Assembly: GCF_024868665.1 (NCBI RefSeq)
Contig: NC_079905.1
Location: 7,294,879-7,358,878 of the forward strand
Direction of reading: 5' to 3'
Origin: Triplophysa rosa
Lineage: Eukaryota > Chordata > Actinopteri > Cypriniformes > Nemacheilidae
Length of the DNA: 64,000 nucleotides
This document shows positions 62,182 to 64,000 of the stretch, one piece after another (the stretch's first letter is position 1; each line of letters starts with the position of its first letter). A program made the position numbers and the translations under genes. The notes below the pieces were generated by a model, which did no database searches, had not been told where the DNA came from, and was given only the letters and a program-made list of their open reading frames with translations.

Positions 62182-62866
62182 GGTGGGGTACAACACACAC
62201 AAACACAATGAGACTCCACATGTTGAGGATAACACAAACCGGTCAATACACGACAAGGAACATTTTCTTATCCATCTATCCCGTCCTTTATTTACGCCCG
62301 TAGTTCATTGAGCGATGCCATTGGTCAGGGGAGGATGGTAATTGGAGAACCGACCAATTAGATTGATCCTGCTGACAAAACAAACAAAGGTTGCCAAGCA
62401 ACAGCTGGCAGGATCAGAGGAATCCATAGGTACTAGATCCAATCAAACTATATTCTTGGCCGAGGACCAGCCCATACTCAACATTTCCACACACAGAGAT
62501 CAATGCATTCGCTCCTCCATCCATCTGTAGACGCAATTTTAATAAGTGAGGTGGCGACGTGAAGGTGAACCGGCAGTATAAATGAGTTTAGAGCTCCAGT
62601 GAATCTTTCTGCAGGATACAATGTTCCTCGCCGACGGGAACTCCGCTCCCGGAATATGGAGCAGGGCCAGAAACCGAGACCTGCATGATTTACAGCACAG
62701 AGGATATGGGGAAGCGGAGCTGTTTAGCATCGCTGTCTAGGGAAGGCTACGGAGAAGTTATAAGAAACAGTGAGAGTGTGTGTTTAAGCAGTGGATGTTG
62801 GGTTTAGAGATGTGCAAAACATGAAATATTTCAGAAAGAACTGATACTGAAAAAATAAAAATCTAG
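62182..62866 (-). other. epha10 intron
   Basis: A fairly GC-rich, repeat-free stretch at 62280-62760. No exon signal recognised. Confidence 0.4.
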
Positions 62867-63459
62867 TTAAAGGGATAGTTCAACCCCAAAATAAATAAAA
62901 TTCTGTCATCATTTACTCACCCTCGAGTTGTTCCAAATCTTTATAAATTTCTTTGTTCTGAACACAGAGAAAGATATTTGGAAGAATGCTTTTAACCAAA
63001 CAGTTCTTGGCCGCCATTGACTACCACAGTAGGAAAAATTACAATGGTAGTCAAAAGTGCCCAAGAACTGTTTGCTTTCGTACATTCTTTAAAATATCTT
63101 CTTTTGTGTTCAACAGAATAAAGAAATGTGTAAAGCAATTTTTCCTATATGGTAGTCAATGGTGGCCAAGAACTGTTTGGTTACAAGCATTCTCCAAGTT
63201 TCTCTGTGTTCATCAGAACAAGAAATGTATACAGAATTCAAAAATGAATACTCTTATGTCATTCCGAACCTATAAGACTTTCTTTCTTCTGCAGAACACA
63301 AAACATATTTTGAAGAATATTGGCAACCAAACAACATTGGGCCCCGTTAACTTCCACTGTATAGCCAAAACATTTTCTAAAATATTTTCAGTTTTTTAAC
63401 TACATGAAGGTAAATAAATGATGACAGAATTTTTATTTTTGGGTGAACTATCCCTTTAA
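62867..63459. repeat. Two fused or nested cyprinid fold-back MITEs
   Basis: One set of outer ends (TTAAAGGGATAGTTCAACC and GGTGAACTATCCCTTTAA) encloses two palindromic cores, one with CCATTGACTACCACAGTAGG and one with AACACAAAACATATTTTGAAG. 593 bases, about twice the usual size. Confidence 0.75.
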
Positions 63460-64000
63460 ACTTCACTAACCGACTAAACGTCAAACCTGTTGAACGACTT
63501 ACAGTAGTTAAACTGAGCATATTTACTCTTGCGTGGTTACAAATTTGCATTCTCGCTATTTGCTATACATTGATTTTAGGCTGATAATCTACTGTACACA
63601 CACACACACACTGTGGGAGAAGTGCCCGGCACTGTCTCAAGAATTCAACAGCTAATTGTGTTTGATTGCTCATGGAAAGAAATCAATAGCTTTCAGACAC
63701 CATAGACCCTCAGCCTCTTACTGTGATTCACACATACATAGCAGAAATATCAATATCTGTGCCTTTATGGTCGACCAGCACATGTATGAGCACAAACAGA
63801 CCTTTTGTCAATTAACATTAGACGAATAAATGAATATGAATGATGGATTCTCCAAGGTTAACACAAATCTCTTAACGTTACCCTTCGCGTGTGCGTTTAA
63901 AACGTGACGTGTCAGCTTGCACCCACTAATCTCATCCTCTCGCTCAGAAGCAGATGACCTGACAGAAGGATGTGTGTGTGTAAGAGAAAAAGGGATGAGG
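63460..64000 (-). other. epha10 intron or upstream DNA at the window edge
   Basis: A short CA run near 63597. No exon or promoter recognised. Confidence 0.4.

Overview
The window is vertebrate genomic DNA, almost certainly from a teleost and probably a cyprinid-like fish. Genes are split by long introns, AT-rich non-coding DNA dominates, (CA)n and (GA)n microsatellites are frequent, and there are many copies of fold-back repeats ending in AAAGGGATAGTTCACCC-like sequence that are typical of cyprinid genomes. No bacterial genes, operons, rRNA or CRISPR arrays are visible.

Two protein-coding genes can be reconstructed exon by exon, with splice sites and codon phases that agree at every junction. 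(1) On the + strand at 709-3821 lie the last three coding exons of prolyl endopeptidase (prep). They carry the complete catalytic triad region (Ser in GASNGG, Asp in TADHDDRVV, His in SGHGAGK). The rest of the gene lies left of the window. (2) On the - strand, from 45809 down to 8752, lie the last 14 coding exons (759 codons including the stop) of an Eph receptor best identified as EphA10. They encode the cysteine-rich/EGF-like module, two fibronectin type III domains, the transmembrane segment, juxtamembrane region, kinase-like domain, SAM domain and a GVQV C-terminus. The kinase domain is a pseudokinase: HRD reads HRR, DFG reads GFR and the first glycine of the nucleotide loop is His. The exons for the signal peptide and ephrin-binding domain are not in the window and must lie beyond 64000 if the gene is intact. 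The two genes are convergent (tail to tail), with about 3 kb between their probable polyadenylation signals.

Region by region: 1-4010 prep exons, introns and 3' UTR, with a 1.19-kb hAT-like element in one intron; 4010-7105 intergenic with a hAT-like repeat; 7105-8751 probable epha10 3' UTR; 8752-18204 SAM, kinase and proximal juxtamembrane exons interleaved with transposons; 21438-29827 juxtamembrane, transmembrane and FN3-2 exons; 29828-41953 a 12-kb intron; 41954-42301 FN3-1; 45654-45809 cysteine-rich exon; 45810-64000 more than 18 kb of intron rich in DNA transposons and one solo LTR.

The most notable observations are: the pseudokinase, whose pattern of lost residues appears to differ from human EPHA10; an in-frame serine-rich expansion of roughly 36-39 residues inside FN3-2; a splice acceptor whose polypyrimidine tract is a pure (CT)n microsatellite; and a dense layer of non-autonomous transposons, several with intact target-site duplications. 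No clearly novel biological system was found.
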